From contig NZ_JASAOI010000008.1 of the NCBI RefSeq assembly GCF_029953285.1, forward strand, positions 88,463-152,462: 64,000 bases of DNA. The letters run 5' to 3'. Shown here piece after piece: positions 1 to 8,086 of this stretch (positions within the stretch are counted from its first letter, which is position 1; each line of letters starts with the position of its first letter). Source of the stretch: Yinghuangia seranimata. GTDB lineage: Bacteria; Actinomycetota; Actinomycetes; Streptomycetales; Streptomycetaceae. The notes under the pieces were generated by a model. That model saw only the letters and a program-made list of their open reading frames with translations, made no database searches and was not told the origin of the DNA. A program made the position numbers and the translations under genes.

Positions 1-902
1 TCGGGCGGCCCGGCGGCGAGCCGGCCGACCACGCGGCGCAGTGGCGCGAGGGATCCGCTGCCTGGCGGGCGGGCCACGGCGGTGATCGCGCGGTCTCCGG
101 CGCGTGCCGTCAGCCACGCGGCGACGGCCTCGCCTGCGGGCGAGTCGTCGAGGACGGCGTCGATCCGTGCGAGCGGAGGGCCTTCGGCGGCCAGGTCCTT
201 CCAGAGCGGGTCGAGGACGTCGGAGACCTCCGGCACACCGGGCGCCTCGCCGACGAAGGCGCCGCGCACCGAGCAGTGGCCGTACACCAGTTCCCCCGCA
301 GCCGGAGCACCTTCGGACACGCACACGAGCACGGCGGCGCCGACGTCGTGCGCGGCTCCGCCGCCCTGAGCCTGGGCGGGGCGGTCCTCCACAGCGCCCG
401 CGAGCACGGCCGTGGCGCGTCCGGCGGCAAGCGCTCGCGCCGCCGTCTGCAACGCCTCCAGCCCGGCGACCGCCGGGGAGTTGGCGGCCAGGCTGAACGC
501 CCGCAGCCCGTGCTCGGGGGCCAGGCGGCCGGCGAACATGCTCAGCGCCATGTACGGGACGCGGGCCGGGGACAGGTCCGCCGCGCCGGTGGCGATGACG
601 GTGTGGTCGAAGTCGTCCTGAAGCGTGGCTCCGGCGTTGTTGCCGCCGATCACGGCGGCCTTCTCCTGCGCCGGAAGGTCGGCGAACCAGGCGCCGGTGT
701 CGGCGAGGGCGGACCGGGCCGCGGCGAGCAGGTACCGGCAGCCGGGCGGCAGTTTCCGGTAGCCGCGTCCGGGCAGCAGCACCTCTGCGTCGAACCAGTC
801 GGGAGGCGCTTCCCCGTGGAGCTCCAGCGCGTGCTCGGGTCGCAGCGCGCCGGGGGCGGTCATACCGAGACCGACGACGCGGAGGCGGGCCGGGGCGCTC
901 AT
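1..902 (-). CDS. Ketosynthase-like protein without catalytic residues (KSbeta-like), 3' end outside window
   Basis: About 300 residues are visible; the frame is still open at base 1, so the C-terminus lies beyond the window. It starts MSAPARLRVVGLG, has the thiolase/KS fold pattern and is collinear with the active KS encoded just upstream. The nucleophile region reads AANSPAVAGLEAL, which places Ala144 where KS enzymes have Cys. The two later His motifs are also gone: DDSPAGEA stands for HGSGT, and PPGSGS for GHGSG. It therefore cannot condense on its own and is best read as a KSbeta/chain-length-factor-like partner. The ATG overlaps the upstream stop as ATGA, so the two proteins are probably made in equal amounts. 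Seen: the missing residues. Inferred: heterodimer with the 899-2101 product. Confidence 0.75.
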   Translation of the reverse strand, partial: MSAPARLRVVGLGMTAPGALRPEHALELHGEAPPDWFDAEVLLPGRGYRKLPPGCRYLLAAARSALADTGAWFADLPAQEKAAVIGGNNAGATLQDDFDHTVIATGAADLSPARVPYMALSMFAGRLAPEHGLRAFSLAANSPAVAGLEALQTAARALAAGRATAVLAGAVEDRPAQAQGGGAAHDVGAAVLVCVSEGAPAAGELVYGHCSVRGAFVGEAPGVPEVSDVLDPLWKDLAAEGPPLARIDAVLDDSPAGEAVAAWLTARAGDRAITAVARPPGSGSLAPLRRVVGRLAAGPP

Positions 903-2101
903 GCCCGGCCTCCCGCGTAGGACAGCACGAACGAGGCGTTGATCCCGCCGGTCGCGCAGGAGTTGACGAGCACCGCAGGCCGAGTCAGCGCGAGGGGGCC
1001 GTCCTGCGGCAGCCACACGTCGCACTCGGGGTCCTGGTCGACGGGGGCGTTCGCCGGGATCCTCCCGTGGGAGGCGATGAGTGCGCCGGCCAGACACGCG
1101 AACATGCCCGCCGTGCCCGAGCCATGGCCGATCAGGGCCTTGAGCGCGAACACCGGGGGCCGGTCGGGGACGTCGGCGAACACGCGTCGCAGCGCCCGGC
1201 TTTCCACCGCGTCGTTGACCAGAGTGCCGGTCGCGTGCGGGAGGACGCACCCCACCTGATCCGGCCGCACTCCGGCGTCGGCGAGGGCGTCGCGCATGGC
1301 CCTGACCAACTGGACGCCGTCCGGTTCCGGAGCGGTCGGGTGGTGGTAGGAATCGCAGCTCCACACGGCGGCGCCGAGTTCCGCGTACGGCCAGGCACCG
1401 CGCGCGGCCGCGTGGTCGGCGGATTCCAGCACGGCGAATGCGGCGCCGTCGGCGAACACCGTGCCGGCCCGGTCGCGGGCGAACGGCCGGCAGCGGTCCG
1501 GGTCGGTGACCCTGATCCGGTCGAAGCCGGCCATGCCGACCCGGGTGACGCCTTCGGCGCCGCCGACCAACACCACATCGGCCTCGCCCGCGCGGATCAT
1601 GTCCAAGGCCACACCGAGCGCATAGCCGCCCGCGGCACAGGCGTTGCCAATGCCCGAGGCGCCCGCGCGCGAGCCGACCGCCTCGGCGACGACCGCGGCG
1701 GTGACCGCGAGCGGCGTCCACCGCGGGGTGCCGCCGCCCGACGCGCGCTGCTCCTCCTGAACGCTCGCGTTGCCCATCTCGACGCCCATCACCACCGGCA
1801 CCCGCGCGGCTTCGCCGTCCCCGATGCCTGCGTCGGCGAGCGCCTCACGTGCGGCGGCGACCGCCATGCGCGGGGCCGGGCCGAGCGGGATCCCTGCGTG
1901 CGCCACGGGCTCGACGGGGATGGCCGAAGGGGGTGTCAGGTACATGCGCTTGGCCCGCATGTTCATGTGCGGCAGGTCGACGTCGTGGGGAGCCGCACCG
2001 CCTGCGAGGAGGCCGATCCCGTACGCGTCGACGCCTGCGCCGAGGCAGGAGACGGCCCCGAGCCCGGTCAGCACCGCGCGACGCCGGTCAGGCCGCGTCA
2101 T
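899..2101 (-). CDS. Beta-ketoacyl synthase (KSalpha-like), catalytic triad intact
   Basis: 400 aa starting MTRPDRRRAVLTGLG, preceded by GAAGGTGATTGCC as ribosome site. The frame is open upstream to 2242, but that extension has no KS character and is rejected. Catalytic residues are all present: Cys155 in GNACAAGG, His289 in PHATGT and His326 in ALIGHGSG. The family performs decarboxylative Claisen condensation of acyl and malonyl groups on carrier proteins. It is followed, with ATGA overlap, by a KS-like protein lacking all three residues, the classic arrangement of type II polyketide KSalpha/KSbeta pairs. Its first 14 bases overlap a small bridging frame (2088-2261). No transmembrane or signal sequence. 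The substrate is unknown. Confidence 0.88.
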   Translation of the reverse strand: MTRPDRRRAVLTGLGAVSCLGAGVDAYGIGLLAGGAAPHDVDLPHMNMRAKRMYLTPPSAIPVEPVAHAGIPLGPAPRMAVAAAREALADAGIGDGEAARVPVVMGVEMGNASVQEEQRASGGGTPRWTPLAVTAAVVAEAVGSRAGASGIGNACAAGGYALGVALDMIRAGEADVVLVGGAEGVTRVGMAGFDRIRVTDPDRCRPFARDRAGTVFADGAAFAVLESADHAAARGAWPYAELGAAVWSCDSYHHPTAPEPDGVQLVRAMRDALADAGVRPDQVGCVLPHATGTLVNDAVESRALRRVFADVPDRPPVFALKALIGHGSGTAGMFACLAGALIASHGRIPANAPVDQDPECDVWLPQDGPLALTRPAVLVNSCATGGINASFVLSYAGGRA

Positions 2102-2264
2102 GGCAATCACCTTCGAGTTCGTGGTCGTGTCCGCGGCCGCGGATGTCGGCCGGGTCGGTCTGCGGCGGCGTGGCGCAGTCGGCGTGGGGGCCGCATCGAC
2201 GGGCATCGCGCTCAAGAGGCCAGGCTGGCGCCCCCACAGCACTCCGGTCAGGCCGCGTCATGGC
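2084..2264. repeat. 21-bp perfect direct repeat (2084-2104 and 2244-2264) flanking 139 bp inside the KS operon
   Basis: The same 21 bases occur at the start of the KS gene (2084-2104, containing its ATG) and at the end of the upstream KS-like gene (2244-2264, containing its stop), exactly 160 bp apart. The sequence outside and between the copies is unrelated, so this is not a simple 160-bp tandem duplication. Without one repeat plus the 139-bp spacer, the two genes would overlap, like every other junction in this operon. It resembles the footprint of an insertion or slippage event. I see no terminal inverted repeats in the spacer. Confidence 0.85.
2088..2261 (-). CDS. Small bridging open frame (57 aa) between two KS genes, possibly translated
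   Basis: Begins ATG at 2261 after GGGGGAGACGAACGCC, a good ribosome site. Its first residues (MTRPDR) copy those of the downstream KS and its last residues (HDAA) copy those of the upstream KS-like protein, because both ends lie in the 21-bp direct repeat. It overlaps the upstream gene by 14 bases and the downstream gene by 14 bases, so ribosomes could pass through without a gap. The middle (rich in Arg, Asp and His) resembles no family I know. It may only serve translational coupling, or may not be made at all. Confidence 0.3.
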   Translation of the reverse strand: MTRPDRSAVGAPAWPLERDARRCGPHADCATPPQTDPADIRGRGHDHELEGDCHDAA

Positions 2265-3225
2265 GTTCGTCTCCCCCACCACGCGCGTTGGCGTCGTACT
2301 CGGCTGGACGGGTGAGCAGCACGGCGGCCACTCCGCTCGGATCGCCTTCACCGTCCGGGTGTTCGCTGTCGCCCCCGGCGACCGCCAGCACCGCGTCGTG
2401 TCCCGGCCGGTCGAGCCAGGCCAGGGCGGCAGCGCATTGCAGGACACCGAGCGCGCCCGAGCAGCGGCCGAGCCGGGCCGTGAGGTCGACCGTCGCGGCC
2501 GCCTCTGCGGCGACACCCGGGCCGGCCGCGAGCCGCAGCCCGATCGGGCCGGGCCAACCGCGGGTCGCGCGGCGCACGGCCTCGGCGTGGTCGGCGGCCC
2601 TGCCGTAGGCGTGGATCTCGGCACGTGGCCGGGCGCCGCGGGCGCGCGCCCGGGCGGGGGTCTCGACGACGAGGCAGGCTGCGCCGTCCAGGTGCGTTGC
2701 GCCGCCGTGTTCGGCGTACAGCCGGGCGACCGGCGCGGTGTCCGGCTCGACGCCGACGACGACGGCGGCTTCGGCGCGGCCCGCGGCGAGCAGGGCGGTG
2801 GCCCAGAACATCGCGTCGAGGCCGCTGGTGGTTCCGCTGCACAGCGTGACGTTGGGCCCGCGCAGGCCGTGTTCGAGCGCCAGCCACCCCGCGGTGACGT
2901 TGCTGGACATGTGCGGGACGCGCATCGGGCTGAGGCCGACGACGGTCTCCTTGCCGATGGTGTCGACGAACGCGCAGACGGTGTCGAGGTTTCCCAGGTT
3001 GCTGCTGACGATGACGGCGGTGCCCGACGCGGGCAACGCGGTGCCGTGCAGCGCACGCCGGGTGGCGCGCAGGGCGAGCCGCGACGCGCGGTCCTTGTGC
3101 CGGAGCCCCGCGCCGCCCCGCCCTGCGTCGTCCTCGGGCACGCTGCCGCTGCCCGGTTCCAACAGGTCGTGTTCGTCGGCGATGCCGGTGACGGCGATCC
3201 CGCAGCCGGTGATCAAGGCGCGCAT
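2248..3225 (-). CDS. Ketosynthase-like protein lacking catalytic Cys and His (KSbeta-like)
   Basis: 325 aa, somewhat shorter than a full KS. It keeps the thiolase fold pattern, including AEAAVVVGVEP after the nucleophile loop. The loop itself reads CSGTTSGLDA; counting back from the conserved Gly puts Thr132 in the Cys position. The second active-site His is replaced by Arg in LGRCSGALG, and no HGTGT-like motif is recognisable. It is likely a non-catalytic KSbeta or chain-length partner of the active KS directly upstream (3225-4361), with which it shares one base (TGATG). Chain-length factors of aromatic polyketide systems usually have Gln at this site, so Thr marks a different branch. Partner and product are inferred. 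Confidence 0.8.
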   Translation of the reverse strand: MRALITGCGIAVTGIADEHDLLEPGSGSVPEDDAGRGGAGLRHKDRASRLALRATRRALHGTALPASGTAVIVSSNLGNLDTVCAFVDTIGKETVVGLSPMRVPHMSSNVTAGWLALEHGLRGPNVTLCSGTTSGLDAMFWATALLAAGRAEAAVVVGVEPDTAPVARLYAEHGGATHLDGAACLVVETPARARARGARPRAEIHAYGRAADHAEAVRRATRGWPGPIGLRLAAGPGVAAEAAATVDLTARLGRCSGALGVLQCAAALAWLDRPGHDAVLAVAGGDSEHPDGEGDPSGVAAVLLTRPAEYDANARGGGDERHDAA

Positions 3226-4361
3226 CAGGCAGCCCTCCCGACGATGGCAACGGCGTTGATGCCGCCGAGGCCGATGGCGTTGATCTGTGCGGTGTCGACG
3301 CGTTCACGCGCCGGGACGCCGGCGACGAGGCGCAGGCCGCGCGCCTCGGGGGTCGGGTCGGTCAGTTCCGGGATCGGCGGCGACTCGCCCGTCCGCATGG
3401 CGAGGACGGCGACCATCAGGCTCATCAGGCCGGAGCCGCCGCAGGTGTGGCCGAGCCCGGACTTGACCGAGGTGACGAGCGGCCCGGGCCGCACGCCGCG
3501 GAAGACGTCGCGCAGGACGCCGGCCTCCACGGCGTCGTTGTGCCGGGTGCCGCTGCCGTGCACGACGACCAGGTCGACGTCGCGGGCGGAGATCCCGGCG
3601 CGGCGGTGGGCGTCGCGGACCGCGTCGGAGACGCCCGCGGTGTCGGGGACGGTGGCGTGCGCCGCGTCGCAGTTCGTCGCGACGGCGCGGACGCGGGCGT
3701 GCACGGGCCGGGGATGGCTGCCGGAGGCGCGCACGACGACCGCCACGGCGCCCTCGCCCATGACCATGCCGCGCCGGTGCCGGGCGAACGGCCTTATGGC
3801 CTGCGGGGGCGGGTTCTGCACGCGGTCGAGTCCGCCGAAGGAGCTCTCGGTGATGGCGTCGGTGCCCGCGACCACGACGGTCTCGGCGAGGCCCAGCGCG
3901 ATCAGGTCGGTGGCCATGGCCAGGGCGTACAGCGCGGCCGCGCAGGCGCTCGCGACGGTGTGCGTCTCGGTGGTGCCGAACGCCTCGCGCATCGCCCGGC
4001 CGAAGTGCAGGTCGGCGGGGGCGAGCGGGTGCCCGTCGCGCCACCACAGTTCGGCGGAACGGAGTTCGCGCAGCGTGGTTCCGACGATGACCGGCACATC
4101 GGGGACGTGGGCGGGCAGCCCGGCGTCCGCGAGTGCGGCCGCGACGGCGGCGCGCAGCCAGCGGGTGGCGCGCCCGGGCTCGTCCTGGCCGGGGACCGCC
4201 CGGTCGTCGATCTCGTACGCGTGCTTCACCCGGAACAGGGAGCTGTCGAAGGCGCGCAGCGGGGCGACGCCGGTGCGGCCGTCGCACAACGCGCGGTGCA
4301 CGGCGGCGGGTTCGTCGCCGAGGCAGGTGACGGCGCCCATCCCCACGATGTCCCAGCTCAT
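3225..4361 (-). CDS. Beta-ketoacyl synthase (KSalpha-like), catalytic triad intact
   Basis: 378 aa starting MSWDIVGMGAVTCLG. The active-site Cys140 lies in VASACAAALYAL, His268 in VVVHGSGTRHNDA and His305 in SGLGHTCGGSG, matching the Cys-His-His triad of FabF/KSalpha enzymes. C-terminal INAIGLGGINAVAIVG is the usual last strand. The start overlaps the stop of the ligase gene (ATGA), and the stop overlaps the next start (TGATG). It is the first KS in the operon and is paired with an inactive homologue, as is the second active KS further down. Length is slightly below the usual 410 residues of FabF. Likely role: chain extension on a carrier protein loaded by the adjacent ligases. Confidence 0.88.
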   Translation of the reverse strand: MSWDIVGMGAVTCLGDEPAAVHRALCDGRTGVAPLRAFDSSLFRVKHAYEIDDRAVPGQDEPGRATRWLRAAVAAALADAGLPAHVPDVPVIVGTTLRELRSAELWWRDGHPLAPADLHFGRAMREAFGTTETHTVASACAAALYALAMATDLIALGLAETVVVAGTDAITESSFGGLDRVQNPPPQAIRPFARHRRGMVMGEGAVAVVVRASGSHPRPVHARVRAVATNCDAAHATVPDTAGVSDAVRDAHRRAGISARDVDLVVVHGSGTRHNDAVEAGVLRDVFRGVRPGPLVTSVKSGLGHTCGGSGLMSLMVAVLAMRTGESPPIPELTDPTPEARGLRLVAGVPARERVDTAQINAIGLGGINAVAIVGRAA

Positions 4362-5839
4362 CGCTGCTCCTGCGGGACGCGCAGCCGGTAGCGGGCGAGC
4401 TTGCCGGTGGAGGTGGTCGGCAGCGCGGCGAGGATTTCGACGCGCGAAGGGCGCTTGTGCGGCGGGAGGTTCTCGCGGATCGCGCGGGCGAGGGCCCGCC
4501 GGGCCGACTCGGGCGCGACGCCGTCGGCGGGGACGGCGTGGACGACGGCCTGCTCGAGGCCGGCCTCGTCGCGGCCGCCGACGACGACCACCTCGGCGAT
4601 GCCCTCGGTGGCGCGCAGCGCGGCCTCGATCTCGGCCGGGGCCACTTTGAAGCCGCCGAGGTTGAGCAGGTCGTCGGCGCGGCAGAGGTGCCGGAAGTCG
4701 CCGTCCTCGGTGCGGTAGGCGATGTCCCCGGTGTAGACGCCGCCGTCGGCGAAGGTCCGCGCGGAGTCGTCGGGCCGGTCGATGTAGCCGAGTGCGGCGG
4801 ACGCGGACCGGATGTGCAGGCGGCCGTGCGCTCCGGCGGGCAGCGGCCGCCCGTCGTCGTCCCGCACGGTCGCGGTCACCCCGGGCACGGGGTGGCCGGT
4901 GGAGTCGGGCAGCGGCGCGTGCGGTGTGGTGGCCAGCACGATGTGGAGCACTTCCGTGGCGCCCAGCCCGTTCAGCACGGGCACGCCGAGGGCCGCCGCC
5001 GCCCGAGCGGACAGGTCGGAGGGCAGGTGCTCGCCCGCGGCGACCGCGAGCCGCAGCGACGACGGGTCGAGCACGGTGCCGCGCGCGACGGCGTCGAGCA
5101 GCGCCGCGTAGAGCCTCGGGACCGCGCACAGCACGGTCGGCCGGTGCCGGTGGACGGCGGTGATCGCCGAGTACGGGTCGACGGGGCCGGCGAGCAGCAC
5201 CGACCTGGCGCCGGCGGCCAGCGGGAACAGCACCGAGTTCCCGAAGCCGTAGCCGAAGGACAGCTTGGCGGTCGACAGCACCGTGTCGTCGGGCGTCAGG
5301 GCGAGGACGCCGCCGAAACCGTCGAGGACGGCGCGCAGCCCGGCGACACCGTGCCGGACCCCGCGCGGCCGCCCGGTACTGCCGGAGGTGTACTGGACCA
5401 GCGCCTCGGAGCCGAACGGGGCGGGCGGCCCTGCGTCGGCCGCGCGGGTGGCGCCGGGTTCGCGCACGGGCAGCGGCCGCAGGGCCTCGCGCAGACCGTC
5501 CCGCCGTTCCTCGGGCAGCGGGACTTCGGCGTATTCGGCGCCGCAGTCGCGGGCGACGAAAGCGATCTCCTCGTCGGTCAGCATCGGGCTGAGGACGACC
5601 GGGACGCAGCCGTACCACCACAGGCCGAGCACGGCGACGACGGTGTCCGCGGTGTCGTCGCCGACGACCAGCGCGCGGCAGCCGCGTCGTACTCCGGCGG
5701 CGGCGAGCGCTCCTGCGTGGTCGCGGGCCGCCTGGGTCAGTTCGGCGTAGGTCAGGGCGCGTTCGTGGTCGACGAGGGCGGTGTGGCGGCCGTGGCCGGC
5801 CGCAAGGTGGCGCAGCAGCAGGATCTCGACGGGGTTCAT
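4358..5839 (-). CDS. Acyl/aryl adenylate-forming ligase, benzoate-CoA-ligase-like
   Basis: 493 aa ANL-superfamily enzyme. The ATP loop TSGSTGRPRG spans residues 151-160, GLGATEVLH is the A5 adenine motif, YTGDIAYR the A7 hinge-side Asp motif, and TSTGKLARYR carries the C-terminal catalytic Lys480. Residues 191-210 (AKLSFGYGFGN, then FPLAAGA) closely follow the pattern I associate with benzoate-CoA ligases, which suggests an aromatic or short cyclic acid, though substrate cannot be read safely. It starts at ATG 5839 within an ATGA overlap with the upstream gene and overlaps the KS gene downstream the same way. The likely job is to activate a starter acid and pass it to CoA or to the carrier domain encoded upstream. 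Confidence 0.88.
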   Translation of the reverse strand: MNPVEILLLRHLAAGHGRHTALVDHERALTYAELTQAARDHAGALAAAGVRRGCRALVVGDDTADTVVAVLGLWWYGCVPVVLSPMLTDEEIAFVARDCGAEYAEVPLPEERRDGLREALRPLPVREPGATRAADAGPPAPFGSEALVQYTSGSTGRPRGVRHGVAGLRAVLDGFGGVLALTPDDTVLSTAKLSFGYGFGNSVLFPLAAGARSVLLAGPVDPYSAITAVHRHRPTVLCAVPRLYAALLDAVARGTVLDPSSLRLAVAAGEHLPSDLSARAAAALGVPVLNGLGATEVLHIVLATTPHAPLPDSTGHPVPGVTATVRDDDGRPLPAGAHGRLHIRSASAALGYIDRPDDSARTFADGGVYTGDIAYRTEDGDFRHLCRADDLLNLGGFKVAPAEIEAALRATEGIAEVVVVGGRDEAGLEQAVVHAVPADGVAPESARRALARAIRENLPPHKRPSRVEILAALPTTSTGKLARYRLRVPQEQR

Positions 5840-7842
5840 CGCGCGCCGCCCTCGGGTGCGGCGGTCACCGGACCGCGGCGGGTGAGGAGGTCGAGGAGGT
5901 CGGCGAGCGAGTCGGCGCCGGCCGCCTCCTCGGCCTCGAACCGTACGTCGAAGGCGCGTTCGACGCGGGTGACGATCTCGATCTTCTGCAGCGAGTCGAT
6001 CCGCAGCTCGGTGTGGAAGCCGTCCGAGAGCGCGACGGCGTCGGCCTCGAGGACGTCCTCCGCGATGCGGCTCAGGGTCTCGGCCACGTCCACCCGGGGC
6101 CGGCCGTACCCGGCGACAGCTAGCCTCTCGGCCGCGTCGGCGTGCGGTGCGGTGGCGAGATGGGCAGGCAGGTCGCGGTACTTCTCGCGGAGCCGGCGCT
6201 TGAGCACCTTGCCGGTCGCGCCGACCGGCAGGTCGTCGTCGGTGACCGCGATCTCCAGTGCCGCGAGCGGCGGTTGGCCGATCGCGGCGAGGGCGGAGTT
6301 GGCCCGGGCGAGCAGCCGGTCGGGGTGCGTCTGGGCGGCCGTGTCGCCGTCGCGCAGCCGGACCACCGCCACCGGGACGGTCGCCCCGCGGTCTCCCCCC
6401 GCCACCACCGCGCAGTCGGCGGCTTCCGGGAGCGCGAGCAGGAGCGTGTCCTCCATCAGCACGGAGTGGCCCGTCGCGCCTGCCGTGGGGATCGTGTCGA
6501 CGATGCGGTCGACGTGGAAGTACTCGTTCGCCGCGTTGCGTCGGACCAGGTCGCCGGACAGGAAGTACCCCGCGAGCCGGCTGCGGTGGTAGGTGTCGTC
6601 GTCGTTCCAGTAGCCGGTGGTCACCGAGTCCCCGCGGACGCCGAGCATGCCGACCTCGTCGGGTCCGGCGGGGGTGCCGTCCTCGCGCAGGACCGCGACC
6701 TTCATCCCGCCCACCGGCCGGCCGAGGTGGCGCGGCGCGGAGGGGGTGTCCGCGGTCGTGGTGCGGCGCAGCGCGGCCCAGCCGAGTTCGGACGAGCCGA
6801 GGATGTCGTGGAACACCGAGCCGGGCACCCGCTCGCCGTCGACGTGGCGGTGGCCGAGCCGTACCAGCCGCCGCACGTGGGCCTCGTGCGCGGAGTCCCC
6901 CACGTTCGCCCAGTCCCGTACGGAGGAAAAGGCCTCCGGATCGGCGTCGGACAAAGCGAGTTCGGCGAGGGCGTGGTTGAAGGCGAACACCGTCGTGGGC
7001 CGGTACAGGTCGGCCGCCCGCGACAGGCCGGCCGCGCTGCGGTCGGACAGCGCGACCGTCGGCAGTCCGGCCAGGAGCGCGAAGAGCGTGACGGCGATGG
7101 CCGCCCCGTGCGACAGCGGTGCCGCGCACAGCAGCAGCGAGTCGGCGGGCTCGGGCTGGGCGGCCAGCCGGAAGGCCGGCCCGGCCACGCTCTGCCGGTG
7201 CGTCCAGGTGACCAGCTTGGGGTTGCCGGTGGTGCCCGACGAGTGGCACAGGAAGACCGGGTCGGAGTCGCCGTGCCGGTACCGGGCCCGGTCGGGCAGC
7301 ACGGCGCCGCTCAGGTCGCCGGCGTCGTCCCGGGTGAACGCCCAGCGCAGTGAGGGGAGTTCCTTCTCGCCCCCGGCGAGCCGCTGCAAGTGTGCGGCAT
7401 CGGTGTAGAGGCCGATCGCGTCGGCGCGCCGCAGCAGCCCCAGCACGACATCACCGGGCAGCCGTCCGTTGACGACGACCGCGATCGCGCCGAGCTGGGC
7501 GAGCGCGGCCAGGTGCGCGTGCTCCTCGAACGAGTCCTCTATATACAGCCCTACGCGGTCGCGCGGCCGCACCCCCTGGGCCAGGTACCAGGCCGACCAC
7601 GCGTCCGCGAGCGCGCACAGCGCGGCGATGCCGAACTCCGCGCGCGGCAGTCCGTCGACGCCCGGAATCGGCGGATCGGCCACGACCAGCGTGGCGTCCG
7701 GATCCCGGCTGTGCGCGAGCGCGGTCTGCCAGACGTTCCCGCCGCCGAGGCGTGGGTCCCGGGCCACGTCGACGCGCCCCGCCCGGGGCAGCAGAGTGCG
7801 CCGCGCGGACGGCACGGACAGATGAGGGGACGCGGACAGCAT
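5836..7842 (-). CDS. Adenylate-forming ligase fused to acyl carrier domain
   Basis: 668 aa, first gene of the KS operon. Residues 40-560 form an ANL ligase: SSGTTGNPK at 201-209, YFLSGDLVRR as the A7 motif and GATGKVLKRR with catalytic Lys545. Residues 570-660 form a carrier protein with the phosphopantetheine site ELRIDSLQKIEI, Ser617. The fusion implies that the activated acid is loaded in cis as a thioester and then offered to the KS proteins. Start ATG 7842 (MLSASPHLSV) was chosen because residues further upstream are Arg-rich and lack any ligase pattern; it follows GAGAGCCGGTGGTCCC. No thioesterase or condensation domain is attached. The acyl substrate is unknown. Confidence 0.85.
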   Translation of the reverse strand: MLSASPHLSVPSARRTLLPRAGRVDVARDPRLGGGNVWQTALAHSRDPDATLVVADPPIPGVDGLPRAEFGIAALCALADAWSAWYLAQGVRPRDRVGLYIEDSFEEHAHLAALAQLGAIAVVVNGRLPGDVVLGLLRRADAIGLYTDAAHLQRLAGGEKELPSLRWAFTRDDAGDLSGAVLPDRARYRHGDSDPVFLCHSSGTTGNPKLVTWTHRQSVAGPAFRLAAQPEPADSLLLCAAPLSHGAAIAVTLFALLAGLPTVALSDRSAAGLSRAADLYRPTTVFAFNHALAELALSDADPEAFSSVRDWANVGDSAHEAHVRRLVRLGHRHVDGERVPGSVFHDILGSSELGWAALRRTTTADTPSAPRHLGRPVGGMKVAVLREDGTPAGPDEVGMLGVRGDSVTTGYWNDDDTYHRSRLAGYFLSGDLVRRNAANEYFHVDRIVDTIPTAGATGHSVLMEDTLLLALPEAADCAVVAGGDRGATVPVAVVRLRDGDTAAQTHPDRLLARANSALAAIGQPPLAALEIAVTDDDLPVGATGKVLKRRLREKYRDLPAHLATAPHADAAERLAVAGYGRPRVDVAETLSRIAEDVLEADAVALSDGFHTELRIDSLQKIEIVTRVERAFDVRFEAEEAAGADSLADLLDLLTRRGPVTAAPEGGAR

Positions 7843-8086
7843 GGGACCACCGGCTCTCACGGGAGGGATCGCGCCGCAGCCACGCACCGGGTCTCCGATG
7901 CCGCGGGCGCCGCGGGAACGGATCCAGTTGACCCTCGAGTTCGCGCCCCCGACAACAGCTTGCTCACCCGACCCGGCGTGTCGAGCAACATCCGCCGTAT
8001 CCCGGGCCGACCGGAAGGCCCGTCCGCGCAATCCCCGCCGCCGCAGCGCCCCTTGGTCCCCTTGCGCCGCGGCGGCGGTCGGCCGC
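7843..8086. other. Non-coding gap holding the promoter region of the KS/ligase operon
   Basis: 244 bp between the phosphatase stop and the ligase-ACP start, both on the minus strand. It contains a 6-bp inverted repeat TTGCTC (7960-7965) and GAGCAA (7983-7988) with a 17-base spacer, a plausible regulator site for the biosynthetic operon. No convincing -10/-35 pair or terminator was found. Confidence 0.35.

Noticed and set aside
2102..2242. N-terminal extension of the 899-2101 ketosynthase to 2242
   Set aside because: The extra 47 residues are Pro/Arg/Thr-rich and have no KS character; ATG 2101 has a good ribosome site.
2105..2243. Classification of the 139-bp spacer as a transposable element
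   Set aside because: Direct repeats flank it, but 21 bp is long for a target duplication and no terminal inverted repeats were found at the spacer ends.
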